The notes beneath the pieces are model-generated. The model saw only the letters and a list, made by a program, of their open reading frames with translations, ran no database searches and was not told the DNA's origin. The translations under genes and the position numbers were made by a program. 64,000 nt of DNA from Isochrysis galbana (Eukaryota > Haptophyta > Isochrysidales > Isochrysidaceae): contig CM030940.1 in NCBI GenBank assembly GCA_018136815.1, forward strand, positions 4,615,866 through 4,679,865, written 5' to 3'. Below are positions 33,488 through 44,120 of this stretch, in pieces; positions within the stretch are counted from its first letter, which is position 1; each line of letters starts with the position of its first letter.

Positions 33488-33600
33488 CTCTCCCGCCGTC
33501 CGTTGCTCGAGGAGGAGAGGCGAGTCGGGCGAAAGCGAGCGCGCCCCGGCTGCTCGCCTTCCCCTTCCCCCTCCCCTTCCCCCCCCCCCCCCCCCCCCCT
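33120..33600. repeat. (GA)n tracts and poly-C run upstream of the CH-CAP gene
   Basis: GA-rich tracts occupy about 33120-33185 and 33388-33492, with a further poly-C run at 33581-33599. They lie 200-700 bases upstream of the start codon and may be part of the promoter region; many long frames across them are composition artefacts. Confidence 0.9.
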
Positions 33601-33779
33601 TTTTCCGTACAGGGAGAGGGTGAAACAGACACAGTCAGCAGAGTGGCGGCCGACCACCACCGGAGGGGGAAACGACCCCCGCACACGGCATCGCCCTCCC
33701 CCCTGCCCACCCCCACCCCCGCGGCGGGGCGGCGCTTCCCCTCGTCGCGCGCCGCGCTCTAGATTGGGAGGGAGGGATG

Positions 33780-34420
33780 CGTGCTCTACTCTCTACTCTC
33801 GTTCTACCAATAGTTTGGCTCCGACGGTCAAGCTGAAGCTGAGATCCCCTGACGGCCTGACGGTATATCAAAAACTCCTGCGGCGGCAGCCATCCGACCC
33901 ATCGACCCATCCCAGAGCGACTGAAAGGAGGCTTCCCGCCCAATCGCTCCGGCCGCTGGACGCCGCCGGTACGGCCGCGCCACGAGTGTACAGCTGGCAT
34001 GCACCGGCCAGCTCCATAGGCCATAGGGGCCGCACCAGCGCCCCAGGCTGCCCCCATTTGTGTGCTCTAGCTCAAAAACAGTAAGGCTGTGAATAGGTTT
34101 GGTTTGGAGTTTGGGGCTAACATGTTTAAAGTAGATAGTAGAGGGTTTTTGCAGGGCTCAAGAAGGTCCCAACAAGAGGCCCCCTCAATAGCACCTGGGC
34201 GCTCTTGGGGCTCTATTGGGGCCTCGTTGCAAAAGGTGAAACGCGCGTTCTCCTCTCCAATAGTGGCTCGACTTGCCTTCTCCTCTGCAGTTCACGGGGA
34301 GACGGGGAGGGGCGCGCGATGCCGACGCGCCCCTTCACCGCGCAGGAGTTGGAGGATGCAGAGCTGGCCATGCTCCTGGCCCAGCTGAGGCGCAATTGGC
34401 GCCGGCGCCATCTTTAGGCT
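33780..34420. other. Intergenic, no gene recognised
   Basis: A short frame at 34320-34417 (starting MPTRPFTAQELEDAE) looks protein-like but is only 32 codons and not anchored by other evidence. Nothing else is supported. Confidence 0.3.
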
Positions 34421-34600
34421 CAGGCCAAAATATCCCGTTTTTTACCCCCATATATCCCGGGCACATATCCTTTTTATATCCCGCGCGACCCCCCAAATAT
34501 CTTCGAAATATCCCGTTCTAATACGACATATATCTCGTTTATATCCCGTGCGGCCTCCCAAATATCTTCGAAATATCGGGTTCAAAATTACGTCTTTTAC
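34421..34600. repeat. AT-rich array of ATATCCCG words
   Basis: ATATCCCG or variants occur about eight times. The phrase CCCAAATATCTTCGAAATAT appears twice (near 34491 and 34557), giving a near-tandem unit of about 65 bases. Confidence 0.65.
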
Positions 34601-34721
34601 GTATACTAGTACGTATTATAAGCCGAGTACCCTAGCTTTAAGACATATCTTTGTACATAGCAATAGTGCTTACAATAAAGTACATAGTACTATGACACAC
34701 ATTCACATTCACATTCATTGC

Positions 34722-35024
34722 TCATTGCCATTGCCCACGACGCTTGCTCGTGTTATAGCGCAACATGATGGAGGTTTGGATCTGGTCTGCAAGACTCAGG
34801 CCGTGGCTAATGGCCGACCCCTTCTTGTACAGCAGGGACTCGCCCGTGAGATCAACGTGGTCGTTCGCGCTGTCGCTCTCGCTTTCCGTGCTGCCCTCGC
34901 TCTTTTCGTCCTCGTCCTCGTGGTCCTTGTCCTCGTGGCGCTGGCATGCTGACCTGTGGGTGCGTGCGATCTGCAAACAAGTATTCACACTCACACTCTC
35001 CCATTTATTACTGAAACACCCCAT
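34722..35024 (-). CDS. Small acidic hypothetical protein
   Basis: A 100-residue frame starts at the MGCFSNK region. It has a Ser/Asp/Glu/His-rich centre (HEDKDHEDEDEKSEGSTESE, 20 residues) and a basic end. No family is recognised. Support is only an open frame in a relatively normal-composition stretch, so this is doubtful. Confidence 0.2.
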   Translation of the reverse strand: MGCFSNKWESVSVNTCLQIARTHRSACQRHEDKDHEDEDEKSEGSTESESDSANDHVDLTGESLLYKKGSAISHGLSLADQIQTSIMLRYNTSKRRGQWQ

Positions 35025-35394
35025 TTCAGCTAATGGCTAATGGGGAGCAAGGGGGAGGGAGGGGGGCTCATGGGTTCGCGTTCGCGTTCGCGCCAACGCG
35101 CCAACCGCCAACAGCCCCCCCCCTGTATTCGCCCCCCCCCCCCTGTATTCGCCCTTGGGCGCCCCCGCATGAAGATAGGGCTGCTCGGCGCGTGGGGGGA
35201 CGGGAGAGGGCGCTTGGGAGCAGGCAGAGAGGGGGGGGGGAGGGGGGAGAGGGGCGGAGAGGGGCGGAGAGGCGGGCCACTCGCCCATGAGGCACGCCTC
35301 CAAGGGGGGGCCTGCTCAATACCAAGCAAGGGGGGGCTATTCAATACCAGGGGGGGGCCTTGCCTCTCCCCCACTCCACTTCTACCCAAATATG

Positions 35395-35480
35395 CAAAAA
35401 ATATGCGGACATGTGTCGAAATATGCAGATCTGACAAATCTACCCAAATATGCAATCAAATATTCTGCATATTTCTACCT
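35395..35480 (-). repeat. AT-rich array of AAATATGC words
   Basis: CCCAAATATGCA words recur four times and the end reads CTGCATATTTCTACC, like the edge of the arrays at 21.7 and 22.5 kb. It abuts the left boundary of the mobile element at 35497. Confidence 0.55.
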
Positions 35481-36183
35481 GAGCCTAACGCGCGCGGCCG
35501 ATCAGTACTGTGGAATTGATAGCTTTTTGTTTGACGTCTAAAGGGAGAAGTTTTCTCCGCACAGAGGACTCGAAAATTGGGCAGAAGGGCGAATTTCGAG
35601 CTCTAGACCGCCCGTTCTTTTGGCTACTAGTAGATTCAACATGTAATCTAGCCAAGCACCGGCCTGAAAGCTTCAGGCGTGATGGTTGCGATCGATTTCT
35701 GTGGGCAATCGTGTCGTGAATCACGATTGGACACTAGCTGCTTTGCGCTCATCACGAGCCAACTTTTAGAATTTTTTGGACACACAGATGGCCTCCAAGG
35801 CCATTCACGTTCGGAGACACACAGGTCGTGCCCGCCAAGCACGGGCCAGTCAATAGTCCGCCCGTTTCTTTAGCACAACATCCCAACATGGAGCACAAAA
35901 AGTAGTTTTGTTTTCGCGTTGACGTGCTGAATTGACGGACAGCCTGGTGTTTTCGAGCGTCTCACGTTCGATTTCGAGGGACAGCCCCTCCTTTTCGCTC
36001 GATGGTTCGACAGTCTCATATGGTAAGACTGGTTGGCTACCGAAACATTGGCATTTGGGCATGCTGGTGGTCATGTACTGTGCTCATATGTGTCTTGGAC
36101 TGGTGAAATGAAGACTAAAATTAGAGTTACTATAGTTATAATTCGGCAAAACTATAATCAATTTGATCTTTTTCTCCTGCGGC

Positions 36184-37449
36184 AACTAAGTTTATACTTA
36201 GTTCGCCCATGGGGGGGCACGAGCCCCCCTCTCTCTCCACTCCTCCCCTGCCATGGGGGAGGATCCACCCACTCTCCTGGCACGCCTGATGGCCTGCCAG
36301 GAGCACACAGCCCTGCTGACCCATTCCTCTCCCTACAGGCCCGCCTGACTCGCCCGCCCTGGCCCGTCGTGGCCTGCCCATTCCTCTGACCAGCCCCTCC
36401 TCCCCCTGGGCCCCCCTGTTCAGGACCCCCCAGCCAGCTCCAGTCGACCCGCAGGGCCGCGGAGCGCCAGCGAGGGAGAGGCAGGAGGGGCCAGGGCCAT
36501 GCCCCAGCCTCACCTGCCCCCTGAGCTGTGCTCCCAGGCCCTGCAGGCCATCTGGGGACCTGAGCGAGGGGCCGCAGGCGCGCGCCATGGGCCCCCGCCG
36601 CAGGGAAGAGAGGAGGAAAAGGGAAGAGGGAGGGGAGGGGGGAGCGGCAGCTCTCCCCTCCGGCAGTAACGTGTCTTCTCGCCCCGTTTGGGTAAGAGAA
36701 GACGGGGGCGCCAGAGCCAGGAGGGAAGGGCCGCGGCTCGCCGTGGCCACTCGCACTAGCGAGGGAGATTAGTGCTTCTGGGCCCCTATCTCACGAGTGC
36801 CCCCCCCCCCCCGCGTTGCTTTTACCCGAAAGGGGTTTTCCCCCAGCGTGGACTCGAGGAGAGGACGCGCTGGGGTGCGAGGGGTCGGTGCGTGCACTGG
36901 GGGGAGGACGAATATCGAGGGGAGGGGGCAGTGCCCCCACCCCCCGGCCCAGATGGGACAATAGGCTTCTAATAGGTTCTATTAAGAGGTCAAGAGGTCT
37001 ACCAGACCTGTTACCTGTTAATAGGTAATAGGTAAAAAAAAACTATCTAATATTCTCGCCTCGCGCGTGGCTATAGGTACCGCTATCGTAGCCACGCCCA
37101 GATCATCTCAGATCCCTTCCTCTCCCTAGTAACTAAGCTCAGAAGTCAGAAACCAATCGTATTCATATAATTATAATAAATCTTACTGATAGATCTATAA
37201 TATTATTAAAATGAGTTTTATTTTGACCTGTTACGGACCTATTGCGACCTGTTAATATGTCCTCTTAATAGGAAGAGGCCCCCAAAACCTGTTGACCTTG
37301 TACCTGTTGTCCCATCCGGGCCCCCCGGTATCACTCGGACACCTGGCTCGTCAGGCATGGCGGGATTCCGGGACGGAAAAGTTGTGTCCAATTAGCTAGT
37401 GGGGTTGGCCAGGATATAACATTGCTTATTTTATTTTATTTTATTTTTT
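36184..37449 (+). mobile_element. Full-length palindrome-headed retroposon-like element with 9-bp target duplication
   Basis: It begins exactly with AACTAAGTTTATACTTAGTT and ends with GGATATAACATTG followed by a TTATTTTA-type tail. It is flanked by TCCTGCGGC on both sides (36175-36183 and 37450-37458), a sequence present once at the homologous empty site near 54.13 kb. An A/T-rich tail plus target duplication suggests reverse-transcription-based insertion, as for SINE-like elements. The length without the nested element is about 885 bases. No protein is recognisable. Confidence 0.8.
36948..37320. mobile_element. 373-bp TIR element with 8-bp target duplication (hAT-like MITE)
   Basis: The left end CCCAGATGGGACAATAGG and the right end (reversed) CCCGGATGGGACAACAGG are terminal inverted repeats. 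Flanks are CCCCCCGG on both sides (36940-36947 and 37321-37328). The copy at 18671-18678 carries the motif once, without the insertion. The inside is AT-rich and non-coding. An 8-bp duplication fits hAT-type transposases. Confidence 0.85.
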
Positions 37450-38067
37450 TCCTGCGGCGGCGCGCGATGGCGGCCGCAGCGATGGTCGCTGGCCTCGCCA
37501 GTGGCCTCGCACGCGGCCTGTGGCGGCTCTGGCGAGGGTCTGCGCGGCCAGGAGGCTAGCAGGCAGCCCCTCCCACCATACTGAGGCGGTGCCGCGTGTG
37601 ATGGGCCAGCCCATCATGCGTAGCACCGTCATTTTGACGGCTCGCGGCCAGCCGCGCACTGTACGTGCGCGAGAGGCTGGCAGCAGATGCCAGCAGGGGC
37701 GAGGTGGAGGGCGCAGGCGACGCCGTGCGATCGCGCAGGGCTCTGTACTGCCTGTCCAGGGGTAACCGTGCCCGGGGAACGCAGGCGCGCGTCGCACATC
37801 GCGACCTGTGGTGCACTTTTGTGGTCGACGTCAATTTCGCACGAGCGCGAAAACGTTTTTTGGTCTGTGTGTTGGATGGCGTCGAAAATGTGCATATTTC
37901 TTATGAGATTCTGCCTAATATACCCATTTCCAGGGTAATTCCCTAAAAATCGCGTGATAAAACCTCAATCTTGACTTGGTGAATTTTCACCCTTAGAAGT
38001 TAAAAGGCGTGTTTGACCGTTTGACCGCCCTACCATTTGCCCATTACCGATTTCGCCCTCCGCACCC

Positions 38068-38167
38068 NNNNNNNNNNNNNNNNNNNNNNNNNNNNNNNNN
38101 NNNNNNNNNNNNNNNNNNNNNNNNNNNNNNNNNNNNNNNNNNNNNNNNNNNNNNNNNNNNNNNNNNN
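38068..38167. other. Scaffold gap (100 N)
   Basis: Exactly 100 unknown bases, the usual placeholder for a gap of undetermined size. Features on either side may not be truly adjacent. Confidence 0.99.
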
Positions 38168-38722
38168 CCCTAGTGAGTGACCGGGCTACTCGCTGCTCCG
38201 TTGCCGTTCACTAGCGCAAACTAAAGCCCGCTGATTGTTTCTCATTTCAGCCCGTTTTCAACTTTGCAGAAGCGACCACGCGACCACCTTCAATAAACTC
38301 CACACGCCCCCCCCCACCAAAAAAAAAGCGACCGCCGACTATTTTTGAACCACCTCAACTTTCAACTTTACTTGTGCTGGTGATTCTTGAGTGAGTGGTG
38401 CTTGCATTGTGTCGTGCACGTCTTCCAATAAAGAAGGAAGGGGGTCAGGGAGAGAGGGAGGGATTGAGAGAGACGGAGAGAGAGGAACAGAGAGAGAGAG
38501 AGAGAGACAGAGAGAGAGAGACCGACAGACACAGACACGGACAGAGAAAGAGAGAAAGATTATATAGGGTTGTGCGAGAGAGAGACAGCGAGAGAGATGG
38601 AGAGAAAGAGGGAGACGGAGGAGAAAGAAGAGAAAAGGAGAAGAGAGGGACGGCGAGGAAGGGAGGAAGAGGGCCCCAGGGGCCTGTAATCACAGCTTTA
38701 CGCAGACTGCGGGTCGGCGGTG
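38168..38722. other. GA-rich upstream region of the prolyl hydroxylase gene
   Basis: The stretch 38440-38660 is dominated by GAGAGA and GACAGA words. No gene was recognised; it is probably promoter or 5' untranslated region. Confidence 0.5.
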
Positions 38723-41057
38723 ATGGCGCGCGGCGGCGCCGGCAAGGCGGTCCCTTCCCCCTCATCGAGCGCGGTGCCAGCGGCGGCGGCGGCAGCTCGG
38801 AAGCGGCAAGCGGGCACCACTGGACTGCGCCAGCACGCCACCTCCCTTCTCCTCCTCCTCCTCGCCGTGGGCATCACATACTTCTTCTCATCGTCTCCGC
38901 AGCCCTCACCGCTCCCGCCAAAGGCTTCAGCGGCAGCTGACGGGACGAACGACGCGACGCGGCCGTCGAGCGAGCCGGAGAGGGAGCCCGTAATTGAATC
39001 CCCCGAATGCACCTCGCTCGTGCGCGACGGTGAATGCGAGAACAACGAGAGCTTCATGCGCAAGGCATGCCCGCACTCGTGTGCAGCTCACTTTGAACGG
39101 CAGAGGACCAATAAAGAGGCGTCGAAGCGCACTTCAAAGCCGGCGTACAATGGGCCACCCGACGCAGATGCTAACTGCCGCGTCTGGGCCAGCTCGGGCG
39201 AATGCGACAACAACCCGAGATTCATGCTCGAAAAGTGCGCACAGTCGTGCAATGAGGCCAATCAGGTTGTTGACATCCATCAAGACTGCGCCAGTTGGGT
39301 GCAGGATGGCGAGTGCTTCCGCAACCCGGCCTTCATGCTGCAGCAGTGCCGTGCCTCATGCGCCGCATTTGCAGAGAATAATGCTGGCATGCTGCAGGTG
39401 GGCCGCTGGCCCACCCTTCGCCAGAACACTGCACGCCATACCCAACTACTGCCTTGGTTGCAATGCGCTTGGCTTGCTGCCCTGCCAGCTCATGGTTGTC
39501 CACCTGATCATGATGCGCACGATTTTCCCCCGACTCAGGACACCTCGGACACGTGTGTGTCTTTTGCACTCAACGGTGGCTGCGACACCGACATCAACAA
39601 GGCGTCTACCCAATGCCGCGCCTCATGCCACATCCAGCGGATTTGCGGGAACCACACGGAGACCGTCTACTGTCAAAAGGCGTTGCGCTGCGAGGCCATC
39701 GCTGACAAGCAAGACGATTGCGAGGCTCGTGCAATGGCAGGAGAGTGTGAAAGCAAGCCCACGTCAATGCTCAAGTCGTGCCTTAAGGCGTGCTCCGAGA
39801 TCGATCTGCCGGGCATGATGAGGTTCCATTTACCGCACATTCGCACCACCCTTTCACGCTTCATCGACCTGCCTGGTTCGCCACCGCCCCTTGGTGGCTT
39901 CTATTCGACGCCGCCGCAGCACACACCCGAATCGGACGAGGCGCGCAAGATTTGCCGTCGCTGGCCCGCCCAATCTTTCGGAGCAAGGATGCTGACACGA
40001 AGGGAAGCCCTGCTGGACTCGGGCCCATGGTCGCGCCGGCACTGGGCAAAGTGGCAGTTTGCGCCAGGGCGCGAGCGTACCCCGCGTGTGCCGCATCGAT
40101 TCGACTCGTTCCCCGCTGATGAGGGCTCTTCGCGCTCCGTCGTGGTACAGCACATTGCATACTCGCCGCGCATCCGGTACATCCACCGTCTTCTAACGCC
40201 CGAGGAGTGTCAGCGGATAATCGAGATTGCGATGCCACTTTTCTCGCGATCGCCTGTGCGCGGCTCGGTGACACGGGTGCGCACTTCAACCACCGCCATG
40301 CTCGGCGGCGCGATCTCAAGGGATCCGACAGTGCAGGCAGTGCGCCATCGCATCGCTCGATTCTCAGGTTACGCTGAGCCGCTGATCGAACCACTGCAGG
40401 TGTGCGCGGGGCGAACTAACGGGCACGAACGCGGAGCATGGAGCACCCGAAATGATCGCCCGCCTTGCTCGAATGTGCACAGGTGGTGCGCTACCAGCAG
40501 GGCCAAAAATATGAGGGACATCATGACTTCTTTGACGTCTGCGATATTTCGGACAAGGCAGCCAGCGGACGACGGCAGGTGAGCATCATGCATGCGATGT
40601 CACATTCACGAAGCTCTTTGCGGCCTTGGGCGGTGGCGTGCTTCGCATCGTGCACCCGTTTCGTATTTCATGTGGCGTGTGTGGGATGGGGCTCTCATGC
40701 AAGTCGTTTTGTTCTCGAGGCTGACAAGCAATTCTGGCGGCCGACTCATGCTTACCACTTATCGGCCAATTCAAAGCGTATCCTTATCCCTTTATTTCGT
40801 ACATATAGGTGACATTCTTGATCTACCTCCTCGGAATGCCCGAGGGAGAGACAGGTGGCGGCACCGGTTTCCCCGAGCTCAAGCTCGAGGTGGCTCCAGA
40901 ACAAGGCTCCGCGATTGTTTTCAACGACTGCCACGACAACGGTGAGGAGGACTCGCGCTCGCTCCATCAGGGCCTGCCACCAATTAAGCCTGATACGGTC
41001 AAGCTTGCTATCAACGGATGGATTCGTTCGCATCGGGTGGGTCACATGAATTTCTAA
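38723..41057 (+). CDS. Prolyl 4-hydroxylase with five N-terminal ShKT repeats
   Basis: The coding segments are 38723-39397, 39539-40399, 40483-40578 and 40809-41057. The first intron (141 bases) is open and in frame, so it could be retained. A hydrophobic segment at about residues 32-52 suggests a type II membrane protein of the ER/Golgi. ShKT-like Cys repeats follow: C-x-DGEC-x-NNESFM, C-x-SGECDNNPRFM, C-x-DGECFRNPAFM, a degenerate GGCDTD unit and AGECESKPTSM. The catalytic 2-oxoglutarate/iron domain begins at IRYIHRLLTPEECQRII. It carries the iron ligands in GHHDFFD and SLHQG, with the K of TVKLAI near the co-substrate site. It should hydroxylate prolines in secreted or cell-wall proteins. 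Confidence 0.9.
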
Positions 41058-41659
41058 ATCGCACCATCAAGATCGGATTTGGAACCGCTGGCAGATCGAG
41101 CTCATCCTCCGCATCGATTTCATGCAGCCGACGTGCTTGCAGCCCCAAGAGAGTGTGATACGCGCCACTTCAAGCGAATCGGTGTCGGGAGTTTGACTGA
41201 GTTGTTGAGGAGGCTTGGGGACGCAACGGCTATTTGCGCCGCAGATTGATGACAATAGCGAGGCCGCCCGCCACCAGGGATTGATTTCTAAGCCCTTGAG
41301 CATCACGCCGACGGCCTTGTAAGAGCGCGCGAAAGAGACGGCTCATGACAGGGTTATTCGTGTAAGTCCTCACAACTGGGCTTGCGGGCTCAGGAATGTT
41401 AGTCCTGAAACAAAATCCGGGGTGGGCACATGGCAAGTAGCAAACGCGTAGCCCTCACATCTTGTGGCACCGTGGCATGTAAAGCGGAATTGTTAGTAGT
41501 GTGGGGGAGGTGTGGATGGAGCTGTGGATCTTCAACAGCCTTCGTATGAACATGCGAGCTGGGGGGGGGGGGGCGAGAAGGGCTGAGGAGACATCGGGTG
41601 CGAACCGTGGGCTTGGAGTGAGGGTGGGGAAGGCCCAGGCGGGCGCACTCGATGGCTCG

Positions 41660-42210
41660 GCACACTGGGGATCATAGCACATAGGAGACAGGAGAGTCGC
41701 TGGGCAGAGGCTTGAGAGAGAGAACTGGATCTTCGGAGAGATCGAGGAGGAACGCGTAAATCCTTTGGTTGTTGGTGGTGCACAAGTTGGCTGCCGCCAG
41801 CAAGGATGTAAAGATTTCACGGTGGTCGCGGCGCCGCGAGCGAGAGGGCGCGTTTGAGCGGCTTGATGAAGGCGCCAGATGAAAATTCTTCCAGGAGGTG
41901 GCCGCTGTTTGGACATTGTCCGAGGCCAAAATAACCCTTGGGAAACTTGATCTCGGAAAGCTTTTTGCCCATTTTGACTTGGTGATGGAGAGTGCAAGCG
42001 AGGAAGAAGCAAGAAGCGGCTCCGTGCCCACTTTGGCTTTGGCACTTGGTCACTGGTCAGCACGTGTCACGTGCTCCTTCTCAAAATATACACGGTAGTC
42101 CCAAACATTGCCGGCCCGAGAGAGACCGCCGTTGAGAATGGCGTGGATGAGCTCGAAATTGTCGGAGTTCTTGTAGAGAGAGGCTACCTCATAGGGGGAA
42201 ATGTTATTAA
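41660..42210 (-). pseudogene. AT-rich broken coding fragment, unrecognised
   Basis: Minus-strand text reads as protein in three successive frames. First is YEVASLYKNSDNFELIHAIL, then GNVWDYRVYFEKEHV. Next, after a break or intron, is MGKKLSEIKFPKGYFGLGQC, and last YAFLLDLSEDPVLSLKPLPS. Codon use is more A/T-rich than the neighbours. I do not recognise the family; a retroelement or an acquired gene is possible. Confidence 0.4.
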
Positions 42211-42227
42211 ACAGTTAGTCCCGGGCA

Positions 42228-42562
42228 GGCGGCCGCCTTGGTCCGGTCCCGACTTATCATGTAAACAGGCGCGGGACTTACCAATTTTTGGTGGGCGGAG
42301 CTCTCGCTTCGCCCACCCCCTTTTCCGCGCGCTCTCTCCCCTCTCCTGCGGCGCGCGCGATGGCGTGCCTACGGCAGGCCTCCAGCTGCCCATTGAGCGA
42401 CCCCTGGAGACTCCTGGAGGCTAGCTCAGGGGTAGAGGAGTAGAGGAGGCTGGGACTGGGCCGTGGCCTCCCGGCCTCCCCTGCCTCTCCCTCGCGGGCG
42501 CTCCAGAGCGCCTCTGGGGCCCCCACGCTGCACCTGTCTGCCTGTCGACCAGGGGCCAGGAG
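42228..42562 (-). repeat. Fragment of body type A repeat
   Basis: Matches the inner part of the units at 3736-5275: GACTTATCATGTAAACAGG, the GGTGGGCGGAGC/GCTTCGCCCACC stem, through to CTGTCTGCCTGTCGACCAGG. The palindromic head is absent. Confidence 0.7.
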
Positions 42563-42830
42563 GTCGTTTGCCTTCATTTGGTACCCCTCGTTTCCAAATA
42601 CGCGATGCGGGGCCACCACGAGGGAGTCCCAATCCTAGGGGTGGGACTCCCAAGGGGGGGCGAGGGAGGGTGAAGGCGCGGGGGGGGGGGCGGCCCCAGT
42701 CTCGGCCGCGTCACAGGTACCCCTCCTGCCCCTGCGCCCTGCCCCTGCGCCCTGCCCCTGCGCCCTTGCTCTCCCTCTTTGTCGACCCCACCTCTCCCTC
42801 CGCCAGACACCCACCTCACAGTGCCCAACC

Positions 42831-43382
42831 ATGTCTAAAAATGGAAGGGCGCCTGGTGATATAGTACTGAAGCGATTGGAATGGATCAAAAAAAAGATGG
42901 ACGAGAACTTTAAAAAATTCATCACACCTCTCTTTCCATATGCCAATTCTAAATCTGCCATGCAGGTGATAGCGGAAGCATTGGGCAGCATCAGTCCGCC
43001 GCCGCCGGTTGGGGGCTCCCTGTCCGACCTAAGTTTGTTGACGTACACTAACGAATGTAAGTTCTTATTCAATTCATTAGATTTCAAGCACAATACGAAA
43101 ATTGAAGACACCTTACACGCCATTTGCGAGATTGATAAACCATTCACACTGGTTTATATTAGACACACTCTCTTGAGCAAGAAATTCACTGAGAAAACAA
43201 TCCTCGATATGAGTCGTGATGTTCTGCTTGGTACAATCAAAACTTATGTCAATTTGGAATTAACTCCCCACCTCCAAGAATTGTTAGAAGGTGTCGATTC
43301 GGGTTCAGCTTCCCAAGTAAAGATTGAAAACAAAAGACAAAAGGCGGCTTATCGATTCGGGTTCAGCTCCCGTAAAGATTGA
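42831..43382 (+). CDS. AT-rich hypothetical gene of foreign codon style
   Basis: An ATG-started frame of 183 residues with many AAA, AAT, TTA and ATT codons, unlike the GC-rich genes around it. The protein is Lys-rich and mostly helical by pattern, starting SKNGRAPGDIVLKRLEWIKK; no family is recognised. Near the end a segment of about 38 bases (GATTCGGGTTCAGC...GTAAAGATTGAAA) is duplicated with a 56-base period, which shifts frame and supplies the present C terminus. It lies between repeat fragments, so recent arrival or TE origin is possible. Confidence 0.5.
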   Translation: MSKNGRAPGDIVLKRLEWIKKKMDENFKKFITPLFPYANSKSAMQVIAEALGSISPPPPVGGSLSDLSLLTYTNECKFLFNSLDFKHNTKIEDTLHAICEIDKPFTLVYIRHTLLSKKFTEKTILDMSRDVLLGTIKTYVNLELTPHLQELLEGVDSGSASQVKIENKRQKAAYRFGFSSRKD

Positions 43383-43609
43383 AACCACAAGGCCCAGCAA
43401 CATCAAATACAAAAAAGCTCGGCCATGAAGGCATCCGCACTTCAAATGAAGGGAGGAGTGCCGAGCCAAGGCGACGCCGTATGTGGTGCTGCTCGGCCTC
43501 TCCTTCGGGGTGCTCGCGGGGGGGCTCATGGTAGGGTGAGACTGGAAGAAACCGGAGGGAAAGGAGACCAAATGAAGGCAAGCCGCCTTGGGGGAGGGGG
43601 GTTGGAGCA

Positions 43610-43955
43610 ATGGGTGGGCTGGCCACGACAGGCGCCAGGGCGGGCGAATGGGGCGAGCCTGTGAGTGAGAGAGTGGGTCAGTAGGGCAGTCTCCTCCTGG
43701 CAAGCCGTCAGACATGCCAGGAGGATGGGTAGTCCCTCCCTCATGGCAGGGGAGGAGTGGAGAGGGGGGGGGCTCGTGCCCCCCCATGGGTCGCAACCAA
43801 GTGCATAAACTTAGTTGCGTTTCACTAGCAGCAAGTAGCAAGGCATTGGTAAAGTGCCAGGAGGATCGGTAGTTCCTTCCCCACGGCAGGGGAGGAGTGG
43901 AGAGGGGGGGCTTGTGCCCCCCCCATGGGTGATCTAAGTATAAACTTAGTTGCAC
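43610..43955 (-). repeat. Two tandem terminal modules of the palindrome-headed repeat
   Basis: Head-like ends occur at about 43797-43818 and 43934-43952, each preceded by a GGCAGGGGAGGAGTGGAGAG and C/G hairpin module. A separate phrase, TTTCACTAGCAGCAAGTAGCAAGGCA, is also repeated at about 43818 and 44002. Confidence 0.7.
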
Positions 43956-44120
43956 TAAGACGGGTGTAGAACTAACAGCTGCAACGCTTTTATAATTATT
44001 GTTTCACTAGCAGCAAGTAGCAAGGCACTGGTAGAGTATATTAGACCGAGCTATGAGCATGATGGACCAGAAGCACGCTGCAGGCAATATACCTCCTGAA
44101 TTCTTGGCCACTTGAGAGAC

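Larger units (their letters stand above)
35497..38032 (-). mobile_element. TAGGGCGG TIR transposon copy, 5' part, split by a nested insertion
   Basis: The two outer segments, 35497-36183 and 37450-38032, are together the reverse complement of 53570-54840. The right terminus reads TTTGACCGCCCTA at 38032. The left part of the element, corresponding to 54840-55629, is missing. The sequence is interrupted at 36184 by another element, for which 54.13 kb gives the uninterrupted form. Confidence 0.85.

Noticed and set aside
33057-33762. Very long open frames on both strands rich in Ser/Leu or Arg/Glu
   Set aside because: They are translations of (GA)n and poly-C tracts; dinucleotide repeats are open in several frames by composition.
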